This document shows, in pieces, positions 16,386 through 24,932 of a stretch of 64,000 nucleotides of DNA. The position numbers and the translations under genes are program-made. The number at the start of each line of letters is the position of its first letter. Position 1 is the stretch's first letter. Under the pieces are notes generated by a model. That model worked only from the letters and a program-made list of their open reading frames with translations, made no database searches and had not been told where the DNA came from. This DNA comes from Lancefieldella parvula_C (GTDB lineage: Bacteria > Actinomycetota > Coriobacteriia > Coriobacteriales > Atopobiaceae). The stretch spans positions 62,001 to 126,000 of the forward strand of contig NZ_JRND01000003.1 of the NCBI RefSeq assembly GCF_000758945.1, read 5' to 3'.

Positions 16386-17702
16386 ATGGAGAAGTTCTTT
16401 AAGGTAGCTGAGCGTGGTAGTAATCCCGCTCAAGAATTTAGGGCTGGAATTACAACATTCCTCGCAATGGCATACATCATTGCAGTAAATCCAGCTCTTC
16501 TCGCTGCTGCAGGAGTTCCAATTTCGGCAGCTATTACTGCTACCTGTCTTGGTGGCGGCATCATGACCATTTTGATGGGTCTGTTCTCTAACCGTCCACT
16601 TGCTTGCGCATCTGGTATGGGTGTAAACGCTGTTGTAGCCTTCTCTCTTACTCCAATTACTGGTGGAGATTGGCACGCATCAATGGCAGTTATCTTCATT
16701 GAAGGAATTGCTATTCTTCTTTTAGTTCTCTGCGGCCTTCGTGAAGCAATTATGGATGCAATTCCTGTAAACCTACGCCACGCAATCTCTGTTGGCCTAG
16801 GTCTTTTTATTGCCATGATTGGTCTCAAGAACAGCGGAATTATCGTTGCTAATGAATCCACCCTTGTTGCTCTTGGCGATATTTTCTCTCCAACCTTTAT
16901 CGTTGGTGTAATTTCCATTGTTGCAACAGTTGTTCTTTACTCTGCTCGTGTTAAGGGCTCCCTGCTTATCGGCATCATCCTTGCCGTACTTGCTGGTATT
17001 CCACTTGGTGTTACCGCAAGCCCTACAGGCATTCTTTCTGGTCTTGATTTCTCCACCTTTGGTGCACCATTCTTGACCGATAGTGCTGGTGTTATGGGTA
17101 TTGTTAAGGCTCTGACAACGCCAGTTCTTCTCGTCTTTGCATTCTCTTTGATGATGTCTGACTTCTTTGACACCATGGGTTCTGCTATGGCTATTGCTAA
17201 GCAGGGAGACTTCCTCACTGAGGACGGCAACGTCAAGGACATCAAGCAGATCCTCATTGTTGACTCTGCTGCTGCAGCTGCAGGTGGTTTCTTTGGTGCT
17301 TCTTCCATTACCACATTCATCGAGTCCGCATCCGGCGCTGCTGACGGCGGTCGTACTGGTCTTTCTTCTATTTTCACCGGTCTGCTCTTTATTGCAGCAG
17401 CATTCATTGCACCTCTCATTTCTATCGTCAGCTCTGCAGCAACTTGTGGTGCACTGGTTCTTGTTGGCTTCCTGATGATGTCTGAGGTTACCGAGATTGA
17501 TTGGAACGATCTTCTTGAGGGCTTCCCAGCATTCATGGTTATCGCTGGTATTCCAATGACTTACTCAATCTCTGACGGCATTGGCTTTGGCTTCATCTTC
17601 TATGTTGTTGTTGCTCTTGTTACTGGTAACGTTAAGAAGGTTAAGCCTCTGATGTGGGTTGCAACTCTTGCGTTTGTTGCTTACTTCATCATTGCTAACT
17701 AG
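16386..17702 (+). CDS. NCS2 family (AzgA-like) purine permease
   Basis: The 438-residue polytopic membrane protein matches the AzgA/PbuG branch of nucleobase transporters: F-R-A-G-I-T-T-F-L-A-M-A-Y-I-I-A-V-N-P near the N-terminus, A-C-A-S-G-M-G-V-N-A, D-F-F-D-T-M-G-S-A-M-A, and the S-S-I-T-T-F-I-E-S-A-S-G region. Such carriers import adenine, hypoxanthine or guanine with protons; the substrate cannot be set from sequence. The ATG at 16386 follows AGGAAGGAAG. No purine riboswitch was found in the 70-base upstream gap. Two terminators follow. Confidence 0.88.
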   Translation: MEKFFKVAERGSNPAQEFRAGITTFLAMAYIIAVNPALLAAAGVPISAAITATCLGGGIMTILMGLFSNRPLACASGMGVNAVVAFSLTPITGGDWHASMAVIFIEGIAILLLVLCGLREAIMDAIPVNLRHAISVGLGLFIAMIGLKNSGIIVANESTLVALGDIFSPTFIVGVISIVATVVLYSARVKGSLLIGIILAVLAGIPLGVTASPTGILSGLDFSTFGAPFLTDSAGVMGIVKALTTPVLLVFAFSLMMSDFFDTMGSAMAIAKQGDFLTEDGNVKDIKQILIVDSAAAAAGGFFGASSITTFIESASGAADGGRTGLSSIFTGLLFIAAAFIAPLISIVSSAATCGALVLVGFLMMSEVTEIDWNDLLEGFPAFMVIAGIPMTYSISDGIGFGFIFYVVVALVTGNVKKVKPLMWVATLAFVAYFIIAN

Positions 17703-17718
17703 TTTTTAGTATTAGGGG

Positions 17719-17757
17719 AGCGCGTTCAAGATGGGGGTCTTGACGCGCTTCTTTTTT
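17719..17757 (+). terminator. Strong intrinsic terminator after the purine permease
   Basis: A stem of about 12 bp pairs AGCGCGTTCAAGA with TCTTGACGCGCT (one bulged T), followed by TCTTTTTTATT. Confidence 0.9.
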
Positions 17758-17764
17758 ATTTGTG

Positions 17765-17790
17765 AATAGATTGTGTGCAATCTATTTTTT
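17765..17790 (+). terminator. Second hairpin terminator
   Basis: A perfect 9-bp stem, AATAGATTG / CAATCTATT, with loop TGTG is followed by TTTT. It lies directly behind the first terminator. Confidence 0.65.
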
Positions 17791-17799
17791 AGAGATAAC

Positions 17800-17814
17800 T
17801 GATAATGATTGTCA
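17800..17814. promoter_or_regulatory. Fur/PerR-type 7-1-7 operator upstream of trxB
   Basis: TGATAATGATTGTCA matches the 7-1-7 Fur-family consensus T-G-A-T-A-A-T-N-A-T-T-A-T-C-A at 14 of 15 positions. A possible -10 (TATAAC, 17824-17829) lies just downstream. The cognate regulator is not in the window. Confidence 0.55.
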
Positions 17815-17864
17815 CCAGTAGGGTATAACAAAGCCAGTTACGATTTATACGATTGGAGCCAATC

Positions 17865-18815
17865 ATGGCAGACGTTATTACTAAAGACCTTGTTATTGTT
17901 GGCGGTGGTCCTGCAGGACTTTCAGCAGCAATTTATGCAAAACGCGCCCTTCTCGATACTGTTGTTTTAGAGAAACAGGCGGTAGGTGGCCAGGTCATCA
18001 CCACTACTGAGGTTGAGAATTACCCTGGTATGCCAAACACTGATGGCTTCACTATTACCGATACTCTTCAGAAGCAGGCTACAGACCTCGGCGCAGAGAT
18101 TGTCATGGCCAATGTCCTTTCTATTGTTAAGGATCCAGAGACTAACCTCTTTGTGATGGAGACTTCTGAGGGAACCTATCACGCAAAGGCCGTCATTGTT
18201 TCTGGTGGCGCTAACCCTCGCCACGCTGGCTTTACCAACGAAGAAAAGTTCACTGGCAAGGGTGTTTCTTACTGCGCTACCTGCGACGGTATGTTCTATC
18301 GCGGTAAGCAGGTATTTGTTATCGGCGGCGGTAACACCGCTGTAGAGGAGTCTCAGTTCCTGGCTCGCTTTGCTGACAAAGTAACTCTTATTGTCCGCAA
18401 GGATCACCTAAGAGCTAACGCTACTGCAATTAAGCAGTTTGAGGAGAATCCTAAGACAGAGATTCGTTATCTGACCAGCATCACTGCAGTTGATGGCAAT
18501 GATTTGCTTACTTCCATCACTTTCCGCAATAACCAGACGGGAGAAGAGCACACAGAGACATTTGATGAGGGCAGCTTTGGTGTCTTTGTCTTGGTGGGTC
18601 GCGTACCTTCTACTGAGCTTCTGACAGACCTTGTAGACCTAGACGAGCAGGGATATGTCCTTGCTGACGAGCGTATGGCTACTAGAACTCCTGGTCTCTT
18701 TACCGCAGGAGATCTCAATAAGAAGCCGCTACGTCAGATTATTACTGCAGCAGCAGACGGTGCCATCGCTGCAACTTCTGTTGCATCTTATCTTGGACAG
18801 CCTGTCGAGGGCTAA
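17865..18815 (+). CDS. trxB: Thioredoxin-disulfide reductase
   Basis: The 316-residue flavoprotein transfers electrons from NADPH through FAD to thioredoxin. The FAD-binding motif G-G-G-P-A-G-L-S-A-A-I-Y, the redox-active C-A-T-C-D, the NADPH motif G-G-G-N-T-A-V-E-E, and the C-terminal A-G-D region are present. The ATG at 17865 follows GGAG; an upstream TTG at 17853 is rejected. The gene stands alone between strong terminators and has a Fur/PerR-like box upstream, which suggests metal or peroxide control. Confidence 0.96.
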   Translation: MADVITKDLVIVGGGPAGLSAAIYAKRALLDTVVLEKQAVGGQVITTTEVENYPGMPNTDGFTITDTLQKQATDLGAEIVMANVLSIVKDPETNLFVMETSEGTYHAKAVIVSGGANPRHAGFTNEEKFTGKGVSYCATCDGMFYRGKQVFVIGGGNTAVEESQFLARFADKVTLIVRKDHLRANATAIKQFEENPKTEIRYLTSITAVDGNDLLTSITFRNNQTGEEHTETFDEGSFGVFVLVGRVPSTELLTDLVDLDEQGYVLADERMATRTPGLFTAGDLNKKPLRQIITAAADGAIAATSVASYLGQPVEG

Positions 18816-18852
18816 GAGTTTCTCGATAAGAAGCTTTAAAGTTTGATACCAA

Positions 18853-18890
18853 AAGGGGACCGCAAACAATTACGGTCCCCTTATTATTTC
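18853..18890. terminator. Bidirectional terminator between trxB and the GNAT gene
   Basis: A perfect 10-bp stem, AAGGGGACCG / CGGTCCCCTT, is flanked by TTATTATTTC on the plus side and an A-run on the minus side. Confidence 0.85.
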
Positions 18891-18907
18891 TTTGGCGAGA
18901 AGAACTG

Positions 18908-19435
18908 TTAAAGGTCAATCCAATATCTTTGTGTAAGCACGTCATCCTCATCAAGGACTTCGTTTTCGAGTATTCCGCCGTTATTGATAATAGATTTTGC
19001 TGAGCCGATGTTATCTTTACGACAGCACATGAGAACACGCTCAATACCAAGTTTCTTACACTCTTTGAGCGCAAGCGCAATCATTGCTGTTGCATAGCCT
19101 TTTCTTCTCTCACTTGGTCGAATTCCATCACCGATGTGTCCGCCACTATATAGAAGCTCCTCAGTAAGGTAATGGCGAATATTTACCGCTCCAACAAAAA
19201 TGTTTTTATCGTTGTCATAACAAAAGAGAGTTGTTGTAGGTACTCGACCAGTCGGAAGTGGCTCTTTTACATCTAGTTGCTCTATATAATTTGCAAAGTC
19301 ATAGTGATCATGCCTAAAAATGCACCGTGGAGATGGATTTGTGTGATTTGTCTCGACATCATGTTTCCACTCATCAAGCATCTCTATTAGCTTGGCTTTA
19401 TTTTCTTCACTTGGTTTTATAAGAACAATATTCAT
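18908..19435 (-). CDS. GNAT family N-acetyltransferase
   Basis: The 175-residue protein has the GNAT fold: a strand-rich N-half, then H-I-G-D-G-I-R-P-S-E-R-R-K-G-Y-A-T-A-M-I, matching the acetyl-CoA-binding R/Q-x-x-G-x-G/A loop, and a C-terminal C-R-K-D-N-I-G-S-A-K-S-I. It most resembles the uncharacterised group that precedes plasmid and Firmicutes acetyltransferases; the substrate is unknown. The ATG is preceded by AAGGAG. It faces trxB across a shared terminator, and its upstream side is a 740-base gene-free stretch. Confidence 0.85.
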   Translation of the reverse strand: MNIVLIKPSEENKAKLIEMLDEWKHDVETNHTNPSPRCIFRHDHYDFANYIEQLDVKEPLPTGRVPTTTLFCYDNDKNIFVGAVNIRHYLTEELLYSGGHIGDGIRPSERRKGYATAMIALALKECKKLGIERVLMCCRKDNIGSAKSIINNGGILENEVLDEDDVLTQRYWIDL

Positions 19436-19520
19436 GTAACTCCTTCACCTTCGAGTTTTAAGAATACTAGTCTAGTTGATATTCAATCCAGCCTTTAGTG
19501 CAATGATTTGTGTATTTTGC

Positions 19521-19578
19521 AACAACCACACCTTGTTTACCTGCAGTTTTATGTATTTATGCAGGTAGATTGGTTGTT
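19521..19578. repeat. Two-part inverted repeat, possible long hairpin
   Basis: The outer arms AACAACCA (19521-19528) and TGGTTGTT (19571-19578) enclose the inner arms TACCTGCA (19538-19545) and TGCAGGTA (19560-19567). Both pairs are perfect. It could be an RNA structure or an operator; no T-run follows. Confidence 0.5.
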
Positions 19579-19840
19579 TGTATCAAAAAAGGGGAGTAGT
19601 AAGTTAAAAATGAATGAGATGGACTAGTTACGAGAAATACTAATTAGATTCAATCTTGTAGGAAAGTCAAAACCAAGGCACCAAGGCATCTAGATTAGAA
19701 ATCAATCTGAATGAATAAATAGATGTAAAGAGTTTTCTAATTCAAGCTGAATTCATTAGTGAAATAGAAAATTAGATCTTAGAATTTCTCAGTATAAAGA
19801 GGTTGTAGAGTGTTACGAATATCTGGCATTGATGACTTGT

Positions 19841-19860
19841 CTGTAAGTAATTAGTTACAG
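19841..19860. repeat. Near-perfect 20-base palindrome
   Basis: CTGTAAGTAATTAGTTACAG pairs at 18 of 20 positions. It lies alone in the gene-free stretch, 580 bases from the nearest gene start. Confidence 0.45.
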
Positions 19861-20114
19861 GAATTCGAACAAAAAAGCTCTGTAATCTAGGCACCTTTGT
19901 AAGACCCAAATTACTAGAGGTGTAATTACTCATGACAAAGTAAGAACGTGGCTTAAAACGGCTCTCAGAGGCTCAAATTTTGAAGTAATGAGACGTAGGA
20001 TATGAAAGCCGATGCAAGATAAAATACTCTAGATATATAGACGTATAAGACCTCTAAATTCCGTTCTCATATATAAAAGTCTGATAATCGATATTATGTA
20101 AACTAATGAGTTGA

Positions 20115-20149
20115 ATAAAAAGGAGAAGGATTTTGAGCCCCTCTCCTTT
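20115..20149 (-). terminator. Terminator of the ClC gene
   Basis: On the minus strand, AAAGGAGA and TCTCCTTT form an 8-bp stem followed by TTATTC after the T-rich end of the stem. Confidence 0.7.
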
Positions 20150-20177
20150 ACGGTAGCGTGTACGACAGCGATAAGCA

Positions 20178-21764
20178 CTATACCGATGAGTCGGTCATGA
20201 CATTCAATTTAATCATGACATCACTTTCATACATCTCATCATAAATTACAAGAATCTTGTCCAGCGCCATCAATTCAGTTTGGCCGGTTGGAATAATCTC
20301 CAAGCCCGCACGATCAATAGTTACAACCCTCACTTTGTCAGGCCATGGGATATCTTGGAGCAATTTGCCCTCAACGGGACTTCCTTGGCCAATGGTGAAC
20401 TCATGAAGGATTTTCTCGCCAGAATCAAGTGTTGGTTTAGACTCCCCTTGCTGAGAAGCCAAGAATTCTGCAAGTAAGTGCTCGTAGAATGGGTCAACAT
20501 GCAGGATATTTGCGGTTACGTAGGACACAATTGCAACTGCAGACATAGCCATAAGAGCCTCAAGAGAACCTGTGAGCTCAAATATAAGCACTACTCCGGT
20601 GACGGGCGCTCTAACTGCTCCGGCAAAAATGCCTGCAACGCCCATAGCGATAAAATTAGGTGCATATGCCATAGGTATGCCAAAAACATGGGTTGCTACC
20701 AGGGCAAACAGTGTTCCAACAAGTGTTCCCATGACAACCATTGGAAAGAGAGTTCCGCCAGGCGTTCCAGCAGCAAAACATGTTGTGGTAAAGAAATATT
20801 TTCCCAGCAAAAGCACTATAACCATGAGTTCAGTGAGCGTTGCTGGCTCTTTGATTTTCTCGATAATGGCATCGCCACCACAAAGAAGATCTGGCCAGAT
20901 AAAAGCCATAATTCCAGCTAGCATGAATGGAATAATGAGCCTCGAGAAAGGCACAAACTTAGTTATCTTTTTGTACAGCCCCTGGGCAAAGAACATTCCC
21001 TTATTGTGGAGCGCTCCTAATAAACCACAGATAAAACCGACGATAAGAACAAATGCAAAGTCGACATGAGGTAATGGTGCTACGTAAGGAAGCTGAAGGA
21101 CAGGCTTCATACCAAGGACGTTAGAAACCAGGAAGTCAGCGCCTACTGATGCGGTCATTGCCGAGATAATCAGTGGAGCATGAAACTCTTTCTGAATCTC
21201 TTCGATAGCAAAAAGTGTGCCGGTGAGAGGGGCATGAAAAGCGGCTGACATACCCGCAGCTGCGCCACAGGTTACCAGAAGACGTTCTTCTCCCCTTTTG
21301 CGTTTAAGGAATTTTGAGACCGCTTTACCAGAAACAGCGCCTAACTGGACTGCTGGGCCTTCTCGACCCATAGAAAGGCCACCAAAGGCAACTAGAACGC
21401 CCTGGATAAACTTAACAGGAAGAACTCGATACCAAGGCATATCGGCAGATCCCATGACCTCAGCATTGGTCTGAGGGATTCCAGAGCCAGCGGTGTAGGG
21501 TTCAAACTTCATAAGCAGACAAACGGCCACCATAAGAATAATCAGAACACCAAACCAGAGAGCCATATATGGCCAATTACCTGCGATTGATTGAGTAATG
21601 GAGCGCATTTGAGCTTCTGCAAAAGAAAGACAAAGGCGATACAGCGTGACTACGCCGCCACCCAGAAGGCCAACAAGCAGGCCTTCTCCAATAAGGGCTA
21701 CCTGAAACCTACGAGAAAAGTGACGCTCAATAATGTTTGTCTTATGTGTGAGATGAAACGCCAC
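20178..21764 (-). CDS. ClC family chloride/proton antiporter with C-terminal TrkA-C-like domain
   Basis: The 528-residue protein has the selectivity-filter motifs of the ClC family: G-S-G-I-P, G-R-E-G-P-A-V-Q-L-G and G-T-P-G-G-T-L-F-P, plus the G-x-x-A-G-A-V-R-A-P region. About eleven hydrophobic segments precede a soluble C-terminal domain of about 75 residues resembling the TrkA-C ligand-binding fold (V-E-G-K-L-L-Q-D-I-P-W-P). The glutamate in G-R-E-G-P is the gating glutamate, consistent with H+/Cl- exchange, often linked to acid resistance. The start is a GTG with GGGAG closely upstream. Confidence 0.9.
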   Translation of the reverse strand: MAFHLTHKTNIIERHFSRRFQVALIGEGLLVGLLGGGVVTLYRLCLSFAEAQMRSITQSIAGNWPYMALWFGVLIILMVAVCLLMKFEPYTAGSGIPQTNAEVMGSADMPWYRVLPVKFIQGVLVAFGGLSMGREGPAVQLGAVSGKAVSKFLKRKRGEERLLVTCGAAAGMSAAFHAPLTGTLFAIEEIQKEFHAPLIISAMTASVGADFLVSNVLGMKPVLQLPYVAPLPHVDFAFVLIVGFICGLLGALHNKGMFFAQGLYKKITKFVPFSRLIIPFMLAGIMAFIWPDLLCGGDAIIEKIKEPATLTELMVIVLLLGKYFFTTTCFAAGTPGGTLFPMVVMGTLVGTLFALVATHVFGIPMAYAPNFIAMGVAGIFAGAVRAPVTGVVLIFELTGSLEALMAMSAVAIVSYVTANILHVDPFYEHLLAEFLASQQGESKPTLDSGEKILHEFTIGQGSPVEGKLLQDIPWPDKVRVVTIDRAGLEIIPTGQTELMALDKILVIYDEMYESDVMIKLNVMTDSSV

Positions 21765-21789
21765 AAGCTCCCCTAGCAGTCTATGGTTA

Positions 21790-21837
21790 ATAAAAAAGCA
21801 CGTAAAGCGTACTTAGATATTGTACGACTTTACGTGC
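21790..21837 (-). terminator. Terminator of the NlpC/P60 gene
   Basis: A 15-bp interrupted stem, GCACGTAAAG / CTTTACGTGC with inner CGTAC / GTACG, is followed on the minus strand by TTTTTTATT. Confidence 0.88.
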
Positions 21838-21868
21838 GTGAGTTAAAACTTTGTACAGAAATTGTACG

Positions 21869-23062
21869 TTAGCCGGAGAATGGTCCTCCACCATAGAATG
21901 CGTAAACAGACCCTTCGCATACACCAAGAGACTCGTTAGCAGCGTGAATCATACGACCGCCGCCAATGTAAATTCCAACATGCTCATAACCAGGACGTGT
22001 GAAAACAATATCTCCATAGTTGAGTTCATCTAGGGAATCATGCCAGTTACCAGCAGCGCGAATAGCACGGCCAATGGTTCCTGCGGTACCTGCACGGTAG
22101 CCGAGGAAGCAGTAATAGACCAGGCCACCACAGTCAAAGCCGGAAGAAGGAGAAGCTCCACCCCAAACGTATGGATAACCGATACATGCATAAGCTGTAG
22201 CAACGCCACCGCCTGCAGCTGGGTAGCCACCGCCACCGCCGGAGTATGATGACCCACCACCAGAATTAGAACTGCTGTTGGAGCTACTGGAGCTGCTGGA
22301 ACTTGAAGAGCTGGAACTTGAAGAGCTAGAGCTGGAATCGTTAGAGGAGCTATCGCTAGAGGAGTTATCGTTAGACTCTGAGCTGTTAGAAGGAGTCTCG
22401 CGAGTAACTGTCTCAATTGCGTAAGCAACGTTGTTATTAGCTGCTGCAGCCTCCTGAGCAGCAAGCTGAGCTTTTACCTCAGCGTCAAGAGAGTCATAGT
22501 AACTCTTTGCCTCAGCGACCTGATTTTGGAGGTCATCAGCAGTAGTCTTCATTTCAGAAATCTGAGATTGGAGATTTTCTTGCTCTGCTTCAAGTTCTTG
22601 CTGTTGAGCCTGAAGCTGGTCACCAAGAGATTTGACGGTATTGATGGAGTCAGCCTCCTGCTTGCTGGTGCGGTCCATATAGTAGACGCGGCTGACAAAG
22701 TCCTCTGGGCTAGATGCTCCAAGGAGGAAGTCCAAAGTCTCCTGTGGGCCTGCCTTATAAGCACTCTTCATTGCTGCAGAAAGGACAAGACGCTGCTTAT
22801 TGAGCTGGTCTGTAGTCTCTGCAATCTGCTCCTGAACCTCACCAATCTTGTTATTGGTAGCGTCAAGTGCATAGGTTTTCTCGTTAAGGTTATCCATGGC
22901 CTCTGCAAGAGCTGCACCAAGAGAGTCTAACTGGGCAGATGCGGCCTCAAGATCGCTTTGTGGGTCTGCGAATAGCTTGGCTGGGGTAAGCAGCGTAGCA
23001 GCTACACCAAGACCTGCAAATAAGAGAGCGTCTCGTCTTGTGAAAGATCGGCGCTGTGACAT
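21869..23062 (-). CDS. Secreted NlpC/P60 peptidoglycan hydrolase with coiled coil and poly-Ser linker
   Basis: The 397-residue protein starts with a probable Tat signal (S-F-T-R-R-D-A-L-L-F-A-G-L-G, then a hydrophobic core and cleavage near L-F-A-D). A long coiled coil follows (about residues 40-215, Gln/Glu/Leu-rich), as in RipA- and CwlO-like hydrolases. Next comes a Ser/Asn/Asp linker with a run of about 20 serines. The NlpC/P60 domain has its catalytic Cys in S-G-F-D-C-G-G-L and His in Y-E-H-V-G-I-Y. Such enzymes cut the D-iGlu to diamino-acid peptide bond. The ATG at 23062 follows AAGGAG; a TTG 30 bases upstream is rejected. Confidence 0.92.
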   Translation of the reverse strand: MSQRRSFTRRDALLFAGLGVAATLLTPAKLFADPQSDLEAASAQLDSLGAALAEAMDNLNEKTYALDATNNKIGEVQEQIAETTDQLNKQRLVLSAAMKSAYKAGPQETLDFLLGASSPEDFVSRVYYMDRTSKQEADSINTVKSLGDQLQAQQQELEAEQENLQSQISEMKTTADDLQNQVAEAKSYYDSLDAEVKAQLAAQEAAAANNNVAYAIETVTRETPSNSSESNDNSSSDSSSNDSSSSSSSSSSSSSSSSSSSNSSSNSGGGSSYSGGGGGYPAAGGGVATAYACIGYPYVWGGASPSSGFDCGGLVYYCFLGYRAGTAGTIGRAIRAAGNWHDSLDELNYGDIVFTRPGYEHVGIYIGGGRMIHAANESLGVCEGSVYAFYGGGPFSG

Positions 23063-23466
23063 ATAAGCTCCTTCCGCAAAGCACGAAATCAATTGGGCAA
23101 CGTGTTGCTTTGCTTTGCCATCTAGGATAGCTCATTTGATAAAAAATCAAAGTCAACTCGACGATTTCTTAGCGAGAAACCCGTGAAACGAGAAGCTACC
23201 CTATCGAGTATTTGAATATTTTACCCCGAAAATGGCATCTCATACAAATTCAAAAGACTATTTGTGCAGTTATATAGCATGGAACGGGCAAATATCATTG
23301 CATAAATTTATCTTTGACCTGCAATTATGGAGAAATTCTATGTATTGCAAACAAGTTTACTGTAATTAACAAAATGCTTATGTAAATAAGACAAATGGCT
23401 GACAAGCACGTAGTCTTGCCAGCCAACATTGTCAGGTTAAAGTAAGTCTGATGTAAGTGATTTAGC
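23063..23466. other. Intergenic region of about 400 bases upstream of the NlpC/P60 gene
   Basis: It contains the ribosome site of the NlpC/P60 gene and an inverted repeat TTTGAT-AAAAA-ATCAAA (23135-23151) near a TTGACT hexamer on the minus strand, which may mark its promoter or operator. The apt terminator lies at the right end. Nothing recognisable lies between 23226 and 23383. Confidence 0.5.
23384..23425 (-). terminator. Probable terminator of the apt operon
   Basis: On the minus strand, an 11-base stem TGGCTGGCAAG / CTTGTCAGCCA (one mismatch) is followed by TTTGTCTTATTT. Confidence 0.6.
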
Positions 23467-24000
23467 TTATTGAACCTTAATAAGGGTGTAGACCTCTTGG
23501 TCAAAGCACTTACCAATAATCTCCCTTGGGTGCAGATAGCAAAGCTCAAGCGCAAATGCAAAGCCAGCTACTTTTGCACCGGCCTTCTCGGCAAGTTGAG
23601 CACAAGCAACGCAGGTGCCGCCAGTAGCAACCAGGTCATCAGCAATAAGAACAACGTCGTCTGGGGTAAGAGCATCGGTGTGAATCTGAAGCTCGCTGGT
23701 ACCGTACTCCAGGTCATAAGCCTGTGCGTAGACCTCACGAGGCAGCTTGCCTGGCTTACGAGCAGGAACAAAGCCTGCGCCCAGTTTGTAGGCTACAGGG
23801 GTTCCAACAAGAAAACCACGAGCCTCAGCACCAATAACCTTGGTAATTCCCGCATCAGCAAAGTGCTCTGCAATGTCATCAACAACTGCGTGGAAGCACT
23901 CAGGATCTTTAAAAAGTGGAGTTACATCTTTAAAGATAACACCTGGCTCTGGATAATCAGGAATGCTAATGATATGACTCTCATAATCATACGTAGACAC
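23467..24000 (-). CDS. apt: Adenine phosphoribosyltransferase
   Basis: The 177-residue purine salvage enzyme makes AMP from adenine and PRPP. The PRPP-binding motif V-V-L-I-A-D-D-L-V-A-T-G-G-T, E-A-R-G-F-L-V-G and F-V-P-A-R-K-P-G-K-L-P are characteristic. The start is GTG, preceded by GAGGAC on the minus strand. It ends the co-directional run that begins at the M20 peptidase. Confidence 0.96.
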   Translation of the reverse strand: MSTYDYESHIISIPDYPEPGVIFKDVTPLFKDPECFHAVVDDIAEHFADAGITKVIGAEARGFLVGTPVAYKLGAGFVPARKPGKLPREVYAQAYDLEYGTSELQIHTDALTPDDVVLIADDLVATGGTCVACAQLAEKAGAKVAGFAFALELCYLHPREIIGKCFDQEVYTLIKVQ

Positions 24001-24051
24001 AATGTCCTCACATTCAAAATCAAAATCAATGAATAGTTATATATACCTAGA

Positions 24052-24915
24052 TTACTCGTCTAGATGCATATCCTTAAAAGATTCACGAACTAATTTAGTG
24101 ATAAGTTCATTTCTAACCGCATTGGTGAGGCCTAACATGCGGGTCAGAGCAGCCATAAACTTCTGACGAGTCTCGTCAGTATGGTCAACTTCAACTCCCC
24201 CACCTTTTTTAGCGTATACGACAAGCGACTTGGCAAACATACTAGATTCTCGGTTTGCAGCCATAACGTATTGACGCAGGTTCTTGGGCTCAAAACCAAA
24301 GTGACGAAGCTCACTACAAAGGCGAATCAACGTAAGGTCTTTGCCATCCACAAGGTCTCTACCGTGTGGAGAGCGCTTTAAAGTAATGACGCCTGCTTCG
24401 GAAAGCTGACGAACAAAGCCTACAGAGCATCCCACTATCTCTGGAATGCGATCAATAGCGTGATATTTCTGAACAATCTCAGGGTCATCTACAGGTACCA
24501 CAATGGCATCGGCATGTGTGGCACCAAGAATTGCCTGAGATACTTGCTTTCCATCAAGCTGAGGTTGAGCCTGGCGAGAAGAACTTTGAGCTTCAGGTGC
24601 AGCCTGAGCCTCAGCTCCAGTTGCCTCGTCAGTCTGAGCTTTGACCTGTTGTTCAGCTTCAGGGTTTTTATCTTGCCTATCAAGCTCTTCTCTAATAACT
24701 GAGAGTGGCATAAAACGGCTTTTCTGCAGATACAGAATAGTCTCAAGTCGCTTAACGTCTTTTTGGGAATAGAGACGATAGCCACCAGCAGTTCTGGTAG
24801 GAGTAAGCAAACCTTCATCCTGCAGATATCTGACTTTAGAAACACTCAAGTCAGGATAGAGAGTCTGTAATTTCTTGACTACTTTACCAATGGTAAGAAA
24901 GCCTGAATCAGCCAT
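24052..24915 (-). CDS. MerR-type regulator, FtsR-like
   Basis: The 287-residue protein has a MerR winged helix at residues 5-75 (F-L-T-I-G-K-V, then S-K-V-R-Y-L-Q-D-E-G-L-L-T-P and G-Y-R-L-Y-S-Q-K-D). A Gln/Ala/Glu-rich linker separates it from a second MerR-like helical region (D-R-I-P-E-I-V-G-C-S-V-G-F-V-R-Q-L-S-E-A-G-V). This two-part layout, and its position directly downstream of a GarA-like FHA gene, match FtsR (Rv1828), a division-gene regulator of mycobacteria and corynebacteria. Orthology is inferred from architecture and neighbourhood. Confidence 0.8.
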   Translation of the reverse strand: MADSGFLTIGKVVKKLQTLYPDLSVSKVRYLQDEGLLTPTRTAGGYRLYSQKDVKRLETILYLQKSRFMPLSVIREELDRQDKNPEAEQQVKAQTDEATGAEAQAAPEAQSSSRQAQPQLDGKQVSQAILGATHADAIVVPVDDPEIVQKYHAIDRIPEIVGCSVGFVRQLSEAGVITLKRSPHGRDLVDGKDLTLIRLCSELRHFGFEPKNLRQYVMAANRESSMFAKSLVVYAKKGGGVEVDHTDETRQKFMAALTRMLGLTNAVRNELITKLVRESFKDMHLDE

Positions 24916-24932
24916 AAAGCTATCCTTTAACC

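Larger units (their letters stand above)
19436..20177. other. Gene-free AT-rich stretch of about 740 bases
   Basis: No reading frame with family resemblance or convincing start was found. The ribosome site of the GNAT gene (AAGGAG, minus strand) lies at the left edge and a terminator of the ClC gene at the right edge. Between them are an interrupted inverted repeat (19521-19578) and a near-perfect 20-base palindrome (19841-19860). The rest looks like decayed or non-coding DNA. Confidence 0.6.

Noticed and set aside
20181..20200. Hammerhead-ribozyme-like string CCGATGAGTCGG
   Set aside because: The conserved CUGAUGA and GAAA core are not complete, and the string is the C-terminal coding end of the ClC gene.
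22260..22340. Short tandem-like repeat of GAGCTGGAACTTGAA type
   Set aside because: It encodes the poly-Ser linker of the NlpC/P60 hydrolase on the minus strand; not a CRISPR or VNTR of separate function.
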